Assembly (NCBI GenBank): GCA_046723645.1
Contig: JBKOUY010000092.1
Location: 1-16,426, forward strand
Source of the DNA: DASQUK01 sp046723645
GTDB lineage: Bacteria > Actinomycetota > Acidimicrobiia > Acidimicrobiales > VFJN01
DNA: 16,426 nt
Reading direction: 5' to 3'
The notes beneath the pieces are model-generated. The model was not told the origin of the DNA, did not search any database, and saw only the letters and a program-made list of their open reading frames with translations. Below are positions 15,552-16,426 of this stretch, one piece after another. Both the position numbers and the translations under genes were made by a program. The number at the start of each line of letters is the position of its first letter. Position 1 is the first letter of the stretch.

Positions 15552-15829
15552 TCCCCCGCCTCCCTCGACTCGGTGCGTGGGCGCAGCCCCACGATCTTCG
15601 CCTGCTGCTCACGCATCCGCGCGTCGTAGATGGTGAAATGCTTCCAGATCTCGTAACAGACCGTGAAGAGGAAGAGGAGCAGGAGGAACAGGGGGAAGGT
15701 CCCGATCCAAGCGTCGAGACCCCAACCGATCAGGCCCATCACCACCGGCGTGACGGACAGCTCGAACGCCGTCGACAGTGCGTCGCCGCCCGCTCGGTTC
15801 AGCTCACGCCTGGCGGACTGATCGGCCAC
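15548..15829 (-). CDS. AtpZ/AtpI-family small membrane protein, first gene of the atp operon
   Basis: The 93-aa product has two membrane helices (about 24-41 and 44-60) joined by GLDAWIGTFP. This matches the LGxxLDxxxGTxP turn of the AtpZ/AtpI family, small proteins at the head of F-ATPase operons linked to Mg2+/Ca2+ handling or ATPase assembly. I chose GTG 15829 because AAGGAG lies 5 nt upstream. An ATG at 15844 would add five residues but lies before that ribosome binding site. A basic C-terminal tail follows. Confidence 0.8.
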   Translation of the reverse strand: MADQSARRELNRAGGDALSTAFELSVTPVVMGLIGWGLDAWIGTFPLFLLLLFLFTVCYEIWKHFTIYDARMREQQAKIVGLRPRTESREAGE

Positions 15830-15844
15830 CCTCGCTCCTTGCAT

Positions 15845-16001
15845 CGCGGACCCCCACGCGACTTGCGCTCAGGACCTTGTGAATTGATTCCCAATCTACC
15901 GGACACGGTCTGGCCCCGGGCAAATCAAGGATCCGCAGGGGACGGCGCGGCAGGTTAGCAACCCCGCGAGTCAGGCTTGCCACCCGGCAAACTTGGGCCT
16001 C
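15845..16001. promoter_or_regulatory. Divergent intergenic region of atp operon and GNAT gene
   Basis: This 157-bp stretch must hold the atp operon promoter on the minus strand. TAGATT (minus strand, at about 15902-15897) is a possible -10 box, with TTGCCC 19 bp upstream as a weak -35. No operator repeat or terminator is seen. Confidence 0.35.
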
Positions 16002-16426
16002 GTGCCCCGACTCAGGCCCTACCGCGCCGCCGACCAGGACGCCGTCTACGAGGTCTGCGCCCGCACCGGGGCGGCCGGCGAGGACGCCACCCACCTGCTC
16101 CGCGACCCGTCCCTCCTGGGGCACGTCTACGCCGGTCCGTACCTGGCGCTCGCCCCCGAGCTCGCCTTCGTGGTCGAGGACGGCGACGGCGTGGGCGGGT
16201 ACATCCTGGGCGCCGCCAACACCGCCGCGTTCGAGGATCGCCTCGAGCGCGAGTGGTGGCCCGCCCTTCGCCGGCGATACCCGGCCAACCGAACCAATGG
16301 CGACGCCGTCCTCGACGACGTGCTCATTGCGCGCATGCATTCTCCCGCCCGCACGCGCGCGGAGGTGGTGGCCGCGTACCCCTCCCACCTCCACATCGAC
16401 CTGCTGCCGCGGTTGCAGGGACAGGG
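16002..16426 (+). CDS. GNAT-family N-acetyltransferase, partial at right edge
   Basis: The frame starts at GTG 16002 (in-frame TTG at 15993 possible) and stays open to the window end, about 141 codons. It reads MPRLRPYRAADQDAVYEVC, then GEDATHLLRDPSLLGHVYAG and LAFVVEDGDGVGGYILGA. Near the edge YPSHLHIDLLPRLQGQG contains the start of the acetyl-CoA binding motif (Q/RxxGxG/A). This fits a GNAT acetyltransferase, of a kind also found as the C-terminal domain of some bacterial O-GlcNAcase-type proteins. The substrate is unknown. No Shine-Dalgarno sequence is seen, which suggests a leaderless mRNA. Confidence 0.85.
   Translation, partial: MPRLRPYRAADQDAVYEVCARTGAAGEDATHLLRDPSLLGHVYAGPYLALAPELAFVVEDGDGVGGYILGAANTAAFEDRLEREWWPALRRRYPANRTNGDAVLDDVLIARMHSPARTRAEVVAAYPSHLHIDLLPRLQGQ

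Overview
The window is about 70% G+C. It carries a complete F-type ATP synthase operon, GTG starts with GTGA overlaps, and a SARP-type (OmpR-like winged helix plus BTAD) regulator. Together these point to an actinomycete, perhaps of the Acidimicrobiia; the class assignment is inference.

Left part (1-2977). A minus-strand run of three genes encodes a secretory-lipase-type lipoprotein, a LigT/2'-5' RNA ligase-like protein and a short-chain dehydrogenase that runs off the left edge. A divergent exported protein with a peptidoglycan-binding domain lies on the plus strand.

Middle part (2985-8123) is the accessory region and the main interest. A minus-strand operon starts with two paralogous small peptides (63 and 65 aa). 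It continues with an unusual fusion of a PqqD-like domain, an M50-type HEFGH membrane metalloprotease and a MinD/EspI-like ATPase. It ends with an exported protein carrying two CxxC motifs. The peptides share a spaced motif with the CxxC protein, with Ser where that protein has Cys. Divergently, on the plus strand, lie a small protein gene, a structured RNA, the SARP regulator gene and a second copy of the same structured RNA. The two RNA copies (6961-7087 and 7991-8123) show compensatory base changes in a 10-bp stem and a pseudoknot-like topology. The divergent intergenic region has two back-to-back arrays of three GTGACGC-type heptamers at exact 11-bp spacing. That is the architecture SARP regulators are known to bind, so I infer that the SARP controls both the peptide operon and its own transcript.

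Right part (8160-15829) is the ATP synthase operon on the minus strand, in the order AtpZ/AtpI-like, atpI, atpB, atpE, atpF, small ORF, atpH, atpA, atpG, atpD, atpC. Its b subunit has a signal peptide and a two-Cys outer segment, and a possible 36-aa ORF with its own ribosome binding site sits between atpF and atpH. A GNAT acetyltransferase gene starts divergently at 16002 and is cut by the right edge.

All functional statements come from reading motifs by eye; no database or folding program was run.
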